A stretch of 64,000 bases of DNA from Sequoia sempervirens (lineage: Eukaryota; Streptophyta; Pinopsida; Cupressales; Cupressaceae), in contig VDFB02252616.1 in assembly GCA_007258455.2 (NCBI GenBank), forward strand, positions 122,035,394 through 122,099,393, read 5' to 3'. Positions within the stretch are counted from its first letter, which is position 1. Each line of letters begins with the position of its first letter. The notes below the pieces were generated by a model. That model saw only the letters and a list, made by a program, of their open reading frames with translations. It was not told the origin of the DNA and made no database searches. This document shows positions 25,154 to 36,666 of this stretch, one piece after another. Both the position numbers and the translations under genes were made by a program.

Positions 25154-26136
25154 GGCGCGGGGTGCTGTCATAATAGTGGTTTACAATTCCTGAGAGGAAT
25201 GAATTTTAGCTGAAATCACATATTTTTAGAAAATATAATGATTTAAACCTTAAAAAGTTCCATTTTAAGGATTCCAATTGAAGAGGGTTTGATCAAATCA
25301 CCTTAGATAAAACCCCCTTGGATAGAACCTCACTAGTTTTAAACCATACCTATAAATGCATCTCCTTTACACCTATCAAAATTTTGATAAAAAATCACTT
25401 TTGATTTAGCTTTTGGGGGATCAAATGAATTCATTTAAAATTTATTTCAAATGATTATGGTATTCCTTAGAACAAGCTATCCAATGAATATAATTTTAAT
25501 ATGTTTTGGTTTTGTTATGTATTTGTTTTTTATGTTTTATTAAACATAGGTTTTTCATCAAAATGAATTTCTTTGTTCTTCACATGTGGAAAAATAGAAG
25601 ATTATCAAAAAAAATTAAAAATATGAGTGCACCGATATTGAAGTCCTTGATCCAACAAAAAATAAAAAAAATTGACATATACAAAAAGTTACGATTATCG
25701 TCTTGTGTTGAATTGTAATTTGTTTGACTTTGAAACTTGATTAAGGAAAACATATTCAATAAAAACTATCTAACCAAGTGGAAGCACTAGATATTAGAGT
25801 TACAAATCTAAATTTGAAAGAATTAGAATTTTATCCTTCTGGAAAAAAAGTTATGCATTATACTGGTGTGTCACTTTTAAAAATGTTGTTTTCTAAAAAA
25901 AATCAATTTTCATGGGAGATGGAAAAAGAAGTGCAATTTGATTCCAAAAATTTTGAAAAAAATATTTTTAGAATCTATAGACAAAATTTGATGAGACTCT
26001 AGTTTGTACCATCTTCAAATTCCTCACATTTTAGCCGCTATAGGTGCCCGAATGTGAAGATTTAGTTAAAAATAATAATTTCAGTGTCTAGTTTGGCTAA
26101 AAATTGTAAACCACTATTATGGGATCACCCCGCGCC
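25154..26136. mobile_element. 983-bp DNA transposon with 35-bp TIRs
   Basis: The ends are a 35-bp inverted repeat starting GGCGCGGGGTG and continuing CATAATAGTGGTTTACAATT; 32 of 35 positions match (25154-25188 against 26102-26136). The GC-rich tip contrasts with the AT-rich interior. Two short interior frames (25506-25718, 25778-26002) have no transposase motif, so this is a non-autonomous copy. A target duplication is not evident, so the superfamily is unresolved. Confidence 0.75.
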
Positions 26137-26346
26137 CCTTGAGTGGACCCCTCTTCTTTTGAAGGGTTCCCAAGGGAGCCCTTTGAAATCCTTCCAATTC
26201 GTTGATTTTTTGTGTGACTGTCTACTTTTTTTCCTATGTGGTTGCTTCTTGTTTCTTGGCATGTTTTATCTATGGATTAACATGTTGCTTTGCAAGTGCA
26301 CCTGTGAAGCCACTTTCCAATTTGACTATGTGGAGTCCCCTTACAA

Positions 26347-26470
26347 GAGAGAACTTTGGGGTTTCCTTCTTGTAGGTTTGCAGGCTTGTAAGGCACTTAC
26401 TTCACTGGGATTCCTTCATGAGAGAGAACTTGGGGGTTGCCTTCTTGCAAGCCTGCGGGCCTATAAGAAG
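26347..26470 (+). repeat. 75-bp tandem duplication
   Basis: Two imperfect units starting GAGAGAAC at 26347 and 26422, each continuing with a TTCCTTCTTG- or GCCTTCTTGC-type block and then a GCAGG or GCGGG block. They lie in the 3' non-coding part of gypsy copy A, upstream of the second LTR. Confidence 0.7.
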
Positions 26471-26742
26471 CTTTCATACTGTAGGATTTATGCATTATTG
26501 GTTCGAGGGCCTTCAGTTTACTTCATGCAACTTCATAGTTCTGCAAGGCTATGGAGTCCTTTTTTCTGAAACTCCCCAGGGAGAGTACCCGTGGAGTCCT
26601 TTGCCTACCCCATGCTTTTGAGTTCACTAGATCACGATCTCCTTTATCGACAGTTCAAGTATACATTTCTAACCATACTAACTCTTTGATCTACTTTAGT
26701 AAACTCTCATCAATATGTGTGCTTGCTAAAGTGGAATAAAAA

Positions 26743-28026
26743 TGTATAGAAGCGAATTGTACCCCTTGTACAAATTCCTCTTTCACATACCCTCACCTTT
26801 GAAAATCAAATCCGAAGGAAAAATTCCAAATCACCCACCTATCTTCCATCCACTTGGCATTTTTCATATGTCACAAATGAATACACAATGCATGGACTTC
26901 TGCATGTTGCACTGCCATCCTTGATTGATTCCTGCATCTTAATTTGCAAAAGGTTTTACATACCCAATTGGGGCCAAATTATAATGTCCCTCTTCGACCA
27001 ACCAAACAAAAATTCCTTGTTCCTCCTCATCCCACCTTGAAAAACATCCATTCTCACTTTGTTTTATCCTCTAGACATTCATTTTCATTCTCTACACATT
27101 CAGTCACTTCATTCTTCACATTTTCACTCTCTCAAACAACATTCTAGCACTTCACTTTTGAGCATTGCAGTAGCTTTGAAGCTCCATTAACTCCACATTG
27201 AAAATGTGATGCAATCTATATAAGTTGTGGGCTTAGATTCTTGTGAGACCTCCCTTCATCACCACTATGGTTGTGGTGACTTTACCAAGTCCATACCTTG
27301 CATCCTCCTCCATTGGCTAGTGAGATTTTTGGTGGAGGTGGTAATATTTCACTTCTCTCTTTTGTGATTTGATAGAGTATAATATTGTTTTGTAGTGTTC
27401 ATAGCAAGCTTTATTTCTTTCTTTATCACATCTTCTACTCTATTGCTTTCTAGCTATTTGTGGAGGTGGAAACACCAAAATGGGGGTCTGACTGAGGAAG
27501 GCCCCTATACAGTCCAACCAATTTTCCCTCTTTCTTGTGTGTAGGTGGATGTATGTGTGGACCTAGCTGGTGAAGTAGTGCTTTTGTGAGATTATCTTTG
27601 TCACCCTAGCCTTTATCTACATGCTTTATTATCTCTATCTCTATTTCTCATACTTTCTTATTTTGTTTTTCCCATCACAATCAACTAGCTAGGATGTTAG
27701 CTATTTTTTAGGTAGTTTGTACTATATTTAATGTTTTTTCATCTTACAGATGCCACTACACTTGAGAGAGGTTGGTGTGCCACGTTGTCATCACAAAACC
27801 GCGTTGTCGTCCTCTGACAAAGAGTTGTCCGAGGTGTAGTATTGACTCCAAAAACCAAATTTTGTATCCTAAACCTAAACTCTTGTTCTGTAGAGTGACA
27901 AAAGTACTACATAGTTCTCTTCATTCTTGATCCCCATTCTTTTTGAGTGAGGTAAGTTAGGGCAGTCCTCCACTCTCAGCTCTCTGTGACTTGGATCCTT
28001 GACATGGTTGGTCCCCCTTTCTTACA
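26743..28026 (+). mobile_element. Second gypsy LTR (3' LTR of A and/or 5' LTR of B)
   Basis: 1284 bp, TGTATAGAAG to CTTACA, with both TG and CA termini kept. It is collinear with 17375-18661. It is followed directly by a primer-binding site and a second gag leader, so it serves as the left LTR of internal region B while also standing where the right LTR of A should be. The sequence before it (AAAGTGGAATAAAAA) is a weak polypurine-like tract. Confidence 0.8.
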
Positions 28027-28030
28027 TTTT

Positions 28031-28049
28031 TGGTGAACCCAATGTGAAC
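28031..28049 (+). other. Primer-binding site, copy B
   Basis: TGGTGAACCCAATGTGAAC, the same 19 bases as at 18667, four bases after the LTR terminus. Confidence 0.6.
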
Positions 28050-28179
28050 AACGTCTACCCATTTGTCTCTATTGAAGCTTTTCCCTCGTGCCATGAGATT
28101 TTTGTAACCTTGAGTGTTGTGAAGGTTTATGAGCATCACAACCTATTCCACAACTTCTAGGTATGTAGTTAGATGAAGC

Positions 28180-29507
28180 ATGCAACACTTAATGATGGAG
28201 AAGACAAAGGTCAATTCTAGTTTCACCTCCAATTTTTCCATTGGTTTAGTTGATGAATTTACCACTAGTTTTCCTATAGGATTCACTAACAAGATGGGTT
28301 TTGTAGATGAAACCACTCACATTCCTACTCCTCCAACATCCCACACTGCTTCATATGTGGATTAAGATGAGGCTATGCATGTCCCTGTGGAAAATTTTTT
28401 GGCATTCAATGATAGGTTACTAGACCTTGTGCACCATTTGGAGAAAGCACCAAACATGGCGAGGGCCACTAGGCTTACTAGCGAATTGAGAAATTTGTTG
28501 GGAAAGGATTGAAAATGCATAGAACTCTTACATGACCTTTCTGATCTAACTGAATCGTATGTCCCTTTATATAGACCTAGATAGGGTACCACTTGAGGAG
28601 AGGTGCTCGATACTTATGAAAGAAAAATAGGCATTCCAATTCACACTATGTCCATCTGCATGGTCAAATTAGGACTCAAGTTGTGTTTCTTCTACTTTTA
28701 AAAATCCCCCCACTATCAAGGCGAGTAATACACCCCTTGGGTTTAGTTTCATCCCTCCTACTACCCCCAGTGGTGGAGGCTTTGGTGGAATGAGTGGTGG
28801 TGGCTCTAATAGTAGAGGTGGCTCTAGTGGAGGCCACAAAGGTGGCTTTGATAGTGGAGGTGGCACCAATGGAGGCCCTATTGGTGGTGGTGGCTCCAAC
28901 GACAATCATAATGGTGGCTCTGGAGGTGGTTCTAGTGGTGGTGGTTCTTGGGGCTTCATTGGTCCTTTGTCATCTACTAACCTTGTTTTGAATTCCTTGC
29001 TCCAAAATATGGGTCCTATACAAAACCAACTAGTGAGTCTCTCTCAGGCCTCAACCCAACCTATTTTTCAACCATTTTTTTGACATATCCCATTGTTAGT
29101 AACAATCCTATGTACTCTCTTCCCATAAGGAATGGAGATTCCCAAATTTGAGAAGTATGGCAGTAAAGGGGACCCATAAACGCATGTGTCTGACTTTAAT
29201 GCCATGTGTAAATACTTCTTCCATCATGATGTGTTGATGGAAGAATTATTTCCTTGATATCTTAAGGATACAACTCTTGAGTGGTACTATTCCTTACCTG
29301 AAAATTCCACTTTCTCATTTAATCAACTTGTAAACCTGTTTCTCTGACAATTCCAAGACAATATTAGTCTGAAGATGACCTTTTCTGAATCTCAACTAAT
29401 GCAAGCAAGGGATGAGAAGATTACTAATTTCATATCAAGGTATCAAGTACTCTTCTCTCTGATCTCACACGCACTGCCTGATTTTGATGTAGAAAAGATG
29501 TTAATAG
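28180..29507 (+). pseudogene. Gypsy-like gag remnant, copy B (truncated)
   Basis: Collinear with copy A gag. It has an N-terminal domain (28180-28365 and on), a Gly/Ser-rich segment at 28790-28960, and the gag core with KFEKYGSKGDP, LEWYYSLPENS, FNQLVNLF and NFISRYQVLFSL. It carries many stops. It ends abruptly at 29507 inside the core, where a CACTA terminus begins, and no continuation was found within the window. The antisense proline-rich frames over the Gly-rich segment are shadows. Confidence 0.8.
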
Positions 29508-29586
29508 CACTAGTATAGAAACAAAAATATGTGACTAAAAAAACTACTGAAAGTTGTTTATAAATGACTTAACTTGGTCAGGTTAC
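29508..29586 (+). mobile_element. CACTA element 2, left terminus
   Basis: Begins CACTAGTATAGAAACA directly at the break in gag B and continues with TGACTAAAAAAACTACT and AAATGACTTAACTTGGTCA, matching the left end of CACTA element 1 at 29892 base for base in spacing. It stops at ~29586 and resumes at 57734 (GTTAGCATTAGTAGTTTATTG). Aligned with element 1, the joined sequence has no gap once one copy of GTTAC/GTTAG is removed, so the intervening DNA is an insertion. Confidence 0.8.
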
Positions 29587-29888
29587 TGTTGTGCTGTTTT
29601 TGCACACACGCCCCGCTAAAAGCATGGACTCTCTCTTGCTCCAATTTTTGGTGCTTTGACCCTTTGGTTTTGAGATTTGGTTGCTTTGATATGTACTTGG
29701 ATGATTATCTTGCTTGTGCAAATGACCCTATAAAGTAACACTTTTAAAATCCTTAGTCTTTGGGGCAATTTTGGGTTTTTCTTTGTTTTTGAGAAAATTC
29801 CCCTTGAGCAGAATTCCCCGAATGCCTTGGAAACCCAACAGAGGTTAGTTTTGCATTGTTTTTAGAGATTTAAGATCCTGAAGGAATT

Positions 29889-29891
29889 TTG
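29889..29891 (+). other. Target-site duplication of CACTA element 1, left
   Basis: TTG immediately before CACTAGTA; the matching TTG is at 51424-51426. Three-base duplications are the hallmark of CACTA transposons. Confidence 0.85.
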
Positions 29892-29919
29892 CACTAGTAC
29901 ACAAACAACAATATATGAC

Positions 29920-30350
29920 TAAATAAACTACTAAAAATTGCATATAAATGACTAATTTTGGTCACATGACCATTAGTAGTTTATTGCCAGTCATTTATAA
30001 CACAACCAAATTTATGACTAAACTATTTTATCATTGATTTTTACACATTGATTTGGTCATTGATTTGGTCATTGATTTAGTCATTAATTTAGTTATTGAT
30101 TGTTATTAACTGGTCATTCATTTAGTCATGGTAGTGATTTATTTAGTCATATATTTAGTCATTAATTTAGTTATATATTTAATCATTAATTTAGTCATTA
30201 ATTTTTTTTAACTAGTCATTTATTTAGTCATGGTAGTCATTTATTTAGTCATTATTTTAGTCATATATTTAGTCATTTAGTCATATTTAGTCATTAATTT
30301 AATCATTACTTTAGTCATATAGTTAGAAATCAATTTAGTCATTTTATTTA
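29920..30350. repeat. CACTA subterminal repeat array
   Basis: Roughly two dozen copies of (A/T)TTAGTCAT or its complement ATGACTAA at irregular 10-25-bp spacing, in both orientations near the tip and mostly one orientation further in. A related array lies at 57760-58215. Confidence 0.85.
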
Positions 30351-31544
30351 CTAGTTTTCATTAATTGGTAGTAAATATAAACATGAAATGAATAATTTAT
30401 TAAATACCATAAATTTTATAATGCAAAACTAACACAATATTAAATTTGAACTAAAGGATAAAAGTAAATAAAAATATTACATATGCGTACAAGCTACAAC
30501 ATACTATAATTAAAAGATTGATTCAACATCATGATAAATAAATGTAATCTACAATAAAAAAGTTAATGCAAATATATATCAATATATATATATCAAGTTA
30601 TAAGATGTTAAAGTTGTCTAAGAGTATATAGGTAAATATAATAAAAAATGTCAAAGTTGTCTAAGAGTTTCCAAGTCTTTCAAATACACCATGATAATTA
30701 AGATCCTTCAACAACATATTCAAAATACTACATAAAACAGTGAGCCAAGATGTCTAGCAACTACTACATGATAAATATGTTCAACTATGTCATTTTTTGA
30801 AAATATTTTAGTGGCCACTGTGTGAAGGTTCCCTCTTTCTCTTTCAGATGAACAACTCCATCTATTTTGTCTTCATAAACATGGGGTATGTTAATTGTGA
30901 CCTTTAAAATATTTACATTTGCATCCCTTGATTCTTTCAAGTTGACTCCATGTACAATAGATAGGGAGTGAATCCGTCCAATGCCCACAACATCAACATG
31001 TAATGGATCCAACACCTTAACTTTATCCCCTTCTTTGAGTTCATCAATACATTCCTATAAAAAGAAAAAAATAACACATTTTATTACATAGGTATTGATT
31101 ACCCTTGTTTGCATAATAAAACAACCATTACTTACTTAAATAGTACTTGTATGTGTGTGTTAAAACAATTGCAAAAGGAAATTTTCAAATATAATTGCAA
31201 TGATACCTCATGAATGTTTTACCTTGAAAATTACCTTAGCAGTCTCAAATTTTTGTTGATCAAGAGGCCTGATAGTCTAGATGATTATTATCATCCATAG
31301 GGTATAAAGTCAACCAAAAAGAGAATGGGGGAGAGGGATTAAAGTAAGCATAGATTCCAAGAACCATTCATCAATCTAATTTACTAAAAAACCAACACTC
31401 ATAGTAGTGCTTACAATGTTATTATTAGGTTCATGCTAATCAGATACAAAGGCCACAAATATAAACACTACATTACCATGTAGCTTTCTTGGGAATATGG
31501 TTTAAATTATGTTAACTTGAATCTTGCAAGGTCAATAAAAAAAG

Positions 31545-32205
31545 ATGCACAAGGAAACCAAAATAAATCAAAAGCATGGTGTTCAACTTATATTATATTT
31601 GGTCTATAACAATCCTTGGAAGATATGTTGATTTTTTATGAGGTTCAAAAGTTGCACTTCATCCAAGTTCCTACTAAACTTGCATAAAGGCTTCCAGTAA
31701 ATTTTTATGCATGAATAACATAAACTAATAAACCTGTATAGTTTTCTCTTTAGATTATAGTAGCTACATGCAGCTCACTCAATATCTCATTCAAACAAAT
31801 AAAAAATTGTAAGATTCAATATTCAATACCCTAGAACACAGAAAATATGATAAAATGTGTTCACTGAGGTCATCACATAACTCACCATGTTTGGAGAAGC
31901 AAGCTGCTTTCCACTTAACGTACTAGCAGCTGATCTTTTTACAAACCCATTCTCATCAGCCTGCTTGTGCATACACGTTAGCAATTTAAATATCAACAAG
32001 CATTCCATATTAACTATTGTTTAGTAACCTTATTATAAACCTACCTTATAACATAGAAAATAAGAGAAAATTACAAAACATACATTTCTAGCAAGGTGTG
32101 AGGAATTAAAAACTAGGAAAAAAGAATTTTTTGTCCAAAACCTGTGGATGATAGTTAATTTTTGTTCAAAATTTCAATTTAACTTATAAACTCAAAATTA
32201 ACATT
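31545..32205. repeat. ~0.66-kb duplicated segment, copy 1 (contains an exon)
   Basis: Collinear with 32275-32937, offset about 726-731 bp. It spans intron sequence and the 75-nt accessory-gene exon with its splice sites (31886-31960). In this copy the exon is open. Confidence 0.8.
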
Positions 32206-32274
32206 TTGACAAAATGATTGACCAGGTATAGGGTTGGTTTCCATCCACACATAAGGAGATTAGTAAAAAAAGGA

Positions 32275-32937
32275 TTGACAAGGCAGCCAAAAATAAATCC
32301 AAAGCATGACATTCAACTTATATTATATTTGATCTATAATAATCCTTGGAAGATATGTTGAGTTTTTATGATGTTCAAAATTTTCACTTCATCCATACTC
32401 CTACTGAATTTGCATAAAGGCTTCTAGAAATTTTTTATGCATGATTAACATAAACTAATAAACTTGTACAATTTTCTCTTTAGATTATAGTAGCTACATG
32501 TAGCTCAAATCAATATCTCATTCAAACAAATAAAAAATTGTAAGATTTAATATTCAATACCATAGAACACAAAAAATACGATAAAATGTGTTCACTGAGG
32601 TCATCACAAAACTCACTATGTTTGGAGAAGCAAGCTACTTTCCACTCAACATACTAGTAGTTGATCTTTTTACAAACCCATTCTCATCAGCCTGCTTGTG
32701 CATACAAATCAATAATTTAAATATCAACAAGCATTACATATTAACTATTGTTTAGTAACCTTATTACAAACTTGCCTTATAACTAGAAAACAAGAGAAAA
32801 TTACAAAACAAACATTTCTACCAAGGTGTGAGGAGTTAAAAACTAGGAAAAAATAATTTATTATCCAAAACCTGTGGATGATAGTTAATTTTTGTTCAAA
32901 ATTTCAATTTAGCTTATAAATTCGAAGTTAGCATTAT
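32275..32937. repeat. ~0.66-kb duplicated segment, copy 2 (exon with stop)
   Basis: Direct duplicate of 31545-32205. The exon copy (32691-32617, minus) keeps both splice borders, but codon 19 is TAG where the other copy has CAG, and several residues have changed. Only copy 1 could contribute an open exon. Confidence 0.8.
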
Positions 32938-33541
32938 CACCTTTCAAACCAATATCACTTGGTTTATCCAATTTAATCTCCAATTCTCTATTGCGAGTGC
33001 TTTGATCTTTTATCTTAGCACAAAATGCTAGGCATGTGATGGCCTTTTTAACCTTTCAAAAAAAACCCCTTGCTCCTAGTTGCTTGCATTTATTTGCTAA
33101 GAGTTGCTCTTAAAAAAGATTGATTTTGGAGCTACTTTTATTGTTTGGTGAGATCACATGCACACTATTTAATACATTCAAATTAAGGAATTCACTTGAA
33201 ATTATACATTTATAACTCAAGCTAAATATCAAGATATAAAAACTATTTTACTCCTTCCAAGCAAGATCTACTCATTTGTTATATTCATGGGCTTATTAGT
33301 AGTTCATTCCAAGATTTTCTGATTAGTTTATGTTACAATTTTCTAGATTGTATCTCAATAAAATCATGTGGAAATCCTTTGATATTGTAGTCATCTATTC
33401 AATCTCATATTGGATTTTAAAGCCACAAAAGACTAGAGTCGGTATCTATGTTGTAGAAGTAGATGAAAGGGTTGCTTGTATCCCACTCATTAAATGTGGT
33501 CTATGATGCATAAGGAAATAGAGAGATCACTTCAATAATAC

Positions 33542-34339
33542 TGTTACCCATTTTTTTTACCCATGAGCTCAATCAGGCAGGGTAACCCGTGCTTTCAAAT
33601 GTTCTCGAAGGCCAAATGGAGGGACACTGCATCAAGATCACATTTTTCTATTTTTGGCACATGGATTAAATGTGGCTCCCAAGAGGGTTGAGCCCAACTT
33701 GCATATCTTCAGTTTGGGGTGGGCTTTTCTTTTTACTTTTGCCTTGTCTGTCCTTTTTTCCTTTTACTTCCTTCTTGTCTTTTCTTTGTTCTACCGGGGG
33801 TGGAACCAGGTCAAACTTGGAACTTTTCTAAAGGCTCCGGTTCCTGGTTTCATTCTGGCCCCGGTCTCGCTTTTTCTTCTTCTTCCTTCCTTCTCCTTCG
33901 TGGCCTTGGATTGAGGGTTGCCTCTTCCTCCTTGTTTCCCTCTTATGTTTTTCTTTTCTTCCTTCGTGTTTTGAGTTTTGTCGGGGGTGGAACTGGGACG
34001 GAATCCAAATTTGAAACTTGAAGAAATTTTCAGCCCCATATTTGGTCTTGGTCCCAGTTCTGCTACTTCTTTGTTTTTCCCCATTTCACCCCAATCCCAT
34101 TTCCGCCGGTTTTTTTTCTTCCTTGTGTTTCATTGGGTTTGCTCTCTCTCATTTGTCTTTCTTCCTTCTCCTTTTACCTTCACAAAATCAGTTCTTTTAG
34201 GTGGTACCCAAAGGAAGTTGGCCTTCTCTAGAGGTTCATTTCAGTTTTAGGTAACCCACAGCCTTGAAATGATTCCATTGTGTCTCTAGAAAGCTCAGTT
34301 TTAATCTCTATGCAAGGGGTGCATTTCTAGGTGACAACA
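33542..34339 (+). repeat. 5' LTR of element E
   Basis: 798 bp. In the first ~100 bp it differs from the 3' LTR at six positions, all transitions, two of them destroying CpG. It contains internally related blocks around CGGGGGTGGAAC at ~33795 and ~33980. Short open frames here are duplicated in the other LTR and are not genes. Confidence 0.92.
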
Positions 34340-34344
34340 GTTTC

Positions 34345-34362
34345 TAGCACGCCCAGTGGGAC
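34345..34362 (+). other. Primer-binding site of element E
   Basis: TAGCACGCCCAGTGGGAC, five bases after the LTR. It differs by one base from the TGGCACGCCCAGTGGGAC form that I recall as common in plant Ty3-type elements. Confidence 0.55.
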
Positions 34363-34560
34363 AGTGAACTATTCCTTAGTTCATGTTTATGAATTTTATT
34401 GCTGTTGTTTGGTGTGTGTAGCAGTGGTTTTAGCCTTTTGGAGGCATTTTCTTTACATACCTAGCAACTCTGAGCAAATCTACTAGTTTCAACAAGTTCA
34501 GTGCTGGTATGTTTCAATTATAAGCTGAATATTCTGATTTTAGCATACATATGAGTAGAG

Positions 34561-36666
34561 ATGATAGATTTATGTAGTTACCATGTATACCCACTTCAGT
34601 TTCATGAAAATCCTGTCAACCAATCACCCTATCAGCCATATCAGGCTAGTCATGTTTCTGGTTTAATCTCAAACAGCAATGCAACAGCAGCCTATCAGCA
34701 TGCTCAACATGCTTACCTCTCACCCACCCCTGCTCAATCTTCGGATCCACATTTGAACGTACAAAATCATCTCCAAGAGGTTGGTTATATAAAGAACAAC
34801 ATGAATGACATGAAGGAAAAACTGATGGACATCACAAGACAGATGGAAGAGCTTTGGAGGCAGCAGGAGTACGATCAACAACAAGAGGAGATGGACTATC
34901 AGGCCTACCTTCATGATTAGGAGACCAATTGGAAATAAGAACAAGAAGCTTACCAAGCTCAGATAAGGAAGCAATAATGGGAGGCCCAAAGGAGGAAATT
35001 TTAAGAGAGCCTTGCCTAGCACCTGGCTGCAAAAGATGCATAAATGAGGCTAAAATTTCCCCAACAAGAGGTTCCCAAGTAAAAGTTTTCCAGCTTTAGG
35101 CAAAGTCAGCCTCTCGAATCCCCTAGTAAGTCTTCTCAGTTTGAAATTACAAGCTTTAAGGTATTCAATTCAATGCAAGAGAATGAAGTACATAAACAAG
35201 ACTAGTTCACCATCCCTCAAGAGCATGCCATTGATTAAGATGACTTACTCCTCATGAAGAAGATTAGCAAAGTAAATCCAATGCATTTAGCTGTAGTATG
35301 TTACCGAATATAGCAAGAAAAGCTCAAAAAAGAGGAGGAGTAGATGAAACAACAAGAGGGGGCTTCAAAGCACAAGCTTCCAAGTTTCAAATAGGTTGAA
35401 TCTACCATGGACAGCTACAATGAAATTGCTAAGTTGGAGGAGCACATGTTTTCAGTTCCAAGCTTCAAGTAGACTGCTTCTTCTCAAAGCTCGAAACTGA
35501 CTGGGGATCTTTCTCAAATGGAAGGCACTTGCGAGGTTGTAGTTTCAAAAAAACAAGAAGACATCAAGCAATTGCAGTTTCAAGAGTCAAGACAACACCA
35601 TGAAGAGGCTGAAAAGGGTGATGTAGGTCATGAGTCTATAGATTCATTTGTTAAGCTTCCATGTTTCATTAAGCATGATGAGGAAAGCATAAATCTACCC
35701 ATAAGTTAGCAATATGAGGTTGAAGAGGAGCAATGTACAATTGGATTTGATCCTTTTGAGAATTTTATGCTTGAAAAAGTTGATGCTAAGCTATATGAAG
35801 AAGTGTACACTGATATAATTGAACACTTTTGTTCAAAATTGGAGGACAAGAAGTCAGATCTATTAGAGGAGTTTGGCACTCATGCAGAAATTCAATAGCG
35901 GATTCACAAGTTTGAACAAAATTTTTCTCATGAACCCATTGCACAATGTCTTATAAGGTCTCATGAGCTTCCTTTCTGCTATACAATAGAACTTGAAGCT
36001 AATTTATCAACTGAGAGTTCATTTCAGGAGAACCCTTCACTGTTTGAACACTTACCTACCTCCATAGAAGAAGACAAGCTCGATTTGGAGCATCTTTCTT
36101 TGAGTAGTAATGAGAATTATAGACAACTTCCTTTCTAGTGTATAAAGGAGCCAGAGGCTAATATATTGATTCAAAGTGTATTGAAGGAAGCCATCTCATT
36201 GTTCCTCATTGAAGAGATGAGTGATCATTTGGAATAGTGGTATGTAAAGCAAGTGGGTGATCAGGTGCCTTGTTTGTTTGACAAATGGGAGATCACCAAT
36301 GCAAGTTTAAGATTTGTCCTTTCTAGAGGCTGCCCCATCAGATATTTGGCTGGTTCTGAGGCCACTGAAGTACCAAAGGTCATGCTTGCACCAAATATTG
36401 AAGATGCAATTAAACAAGAAGCTGATTTTGGAGTTGCAGTCGAAGGTGTTTCATTTCAGCTCTCCTATCCAGTCCAGGAAAGCAATATGCATGATCATTT
36501 TCAAGGTGCAATTAAGTTCATTTGCACTTTTTATGAGACACTACGACAGTCTATTGAATATATGTGCGTGTTTCAAGCTCTTTCAGCAATACATAATCAT
36601 CTAATGCATCAGTTGTTGATTAAAAAGGGGTGTTATTTCAACCATCCTATGAATGGTTTTGTTTGA
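34561..36666 (+). pseudogene. Single long decayed frame of element E, unknown protein
   Basis: All coding-like pieces (34561-34920, 35518-35709, 36253-36666 and the stretches between) are in one frame: ~702 codons with about 17 stops and no frameshift needed. The N-terminus is Gln/Tyr/Pro-rich (~80 residues), followed by a Glu/Gln-rich coiled-coil-like region (MKEKLMDITRQMEELWRQQE), a long acidic middle, and a C-terminal domain with YLAGSEATEVPKVMLAPN and VEGVSFQLSYPVQ. No zinc knuckle or enzyme motif is present. Most stops are TAG in contexts that fit CAG or TGG ancestors. It could be a non-autonomous gag-like protein. Not recognised. Confidence 0.55.

Larger units (their letters stand above)
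30785..33055 (-). pseudogene. CACTA accessory gene, multi-exon, C-terminal exon DUF8039-like
   Basis: Minus-strand exons with canonical splice borders. The last exon, 31054-30785, begins after TTATAG and reads ECIDELKEGDKVKVLDP, then VVGIGRIHSL, IVHGVNL, ILKVTI and GTFTQWPLKYFQ to a stop. The HG - V-x-V - GTFxxWP order resembles the DUF8039 region found in plant CACTA-encoded proteins. The exon before it ends at 31235 (RPLDQQKFETAK, donor GTAATT), giving a 180-bp phase-0 intron. A 75-nt exon lies at 31960-31886 (ADENGFVKRSAAST...), with a duplicate at 32691-32617. A more upstream coiled-coil-like exon lies about 33055-32941 (KIKDQSTRNRELEIKLDKP). The 5' part is not visible, since element E follows. 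Confidence 0.55.

Noticed and set aside
26084..26924. Overlapping frames of 60-161 codons before the second gypsy LTR and across its start
   Set aside because: No motif, different frames overlap, and the last ones run into the LTR. More likely the 3' non-coding part of the gypsy element.
33654..34250. Cluster of 60-100-codon hydrophobic frames, repeated at 37180-37686
   Set aside because: They lie wholly within the two LTRs of element E and arise from pyrimidine-rich sequence. They are not conserved frame by frame between the LTRs.
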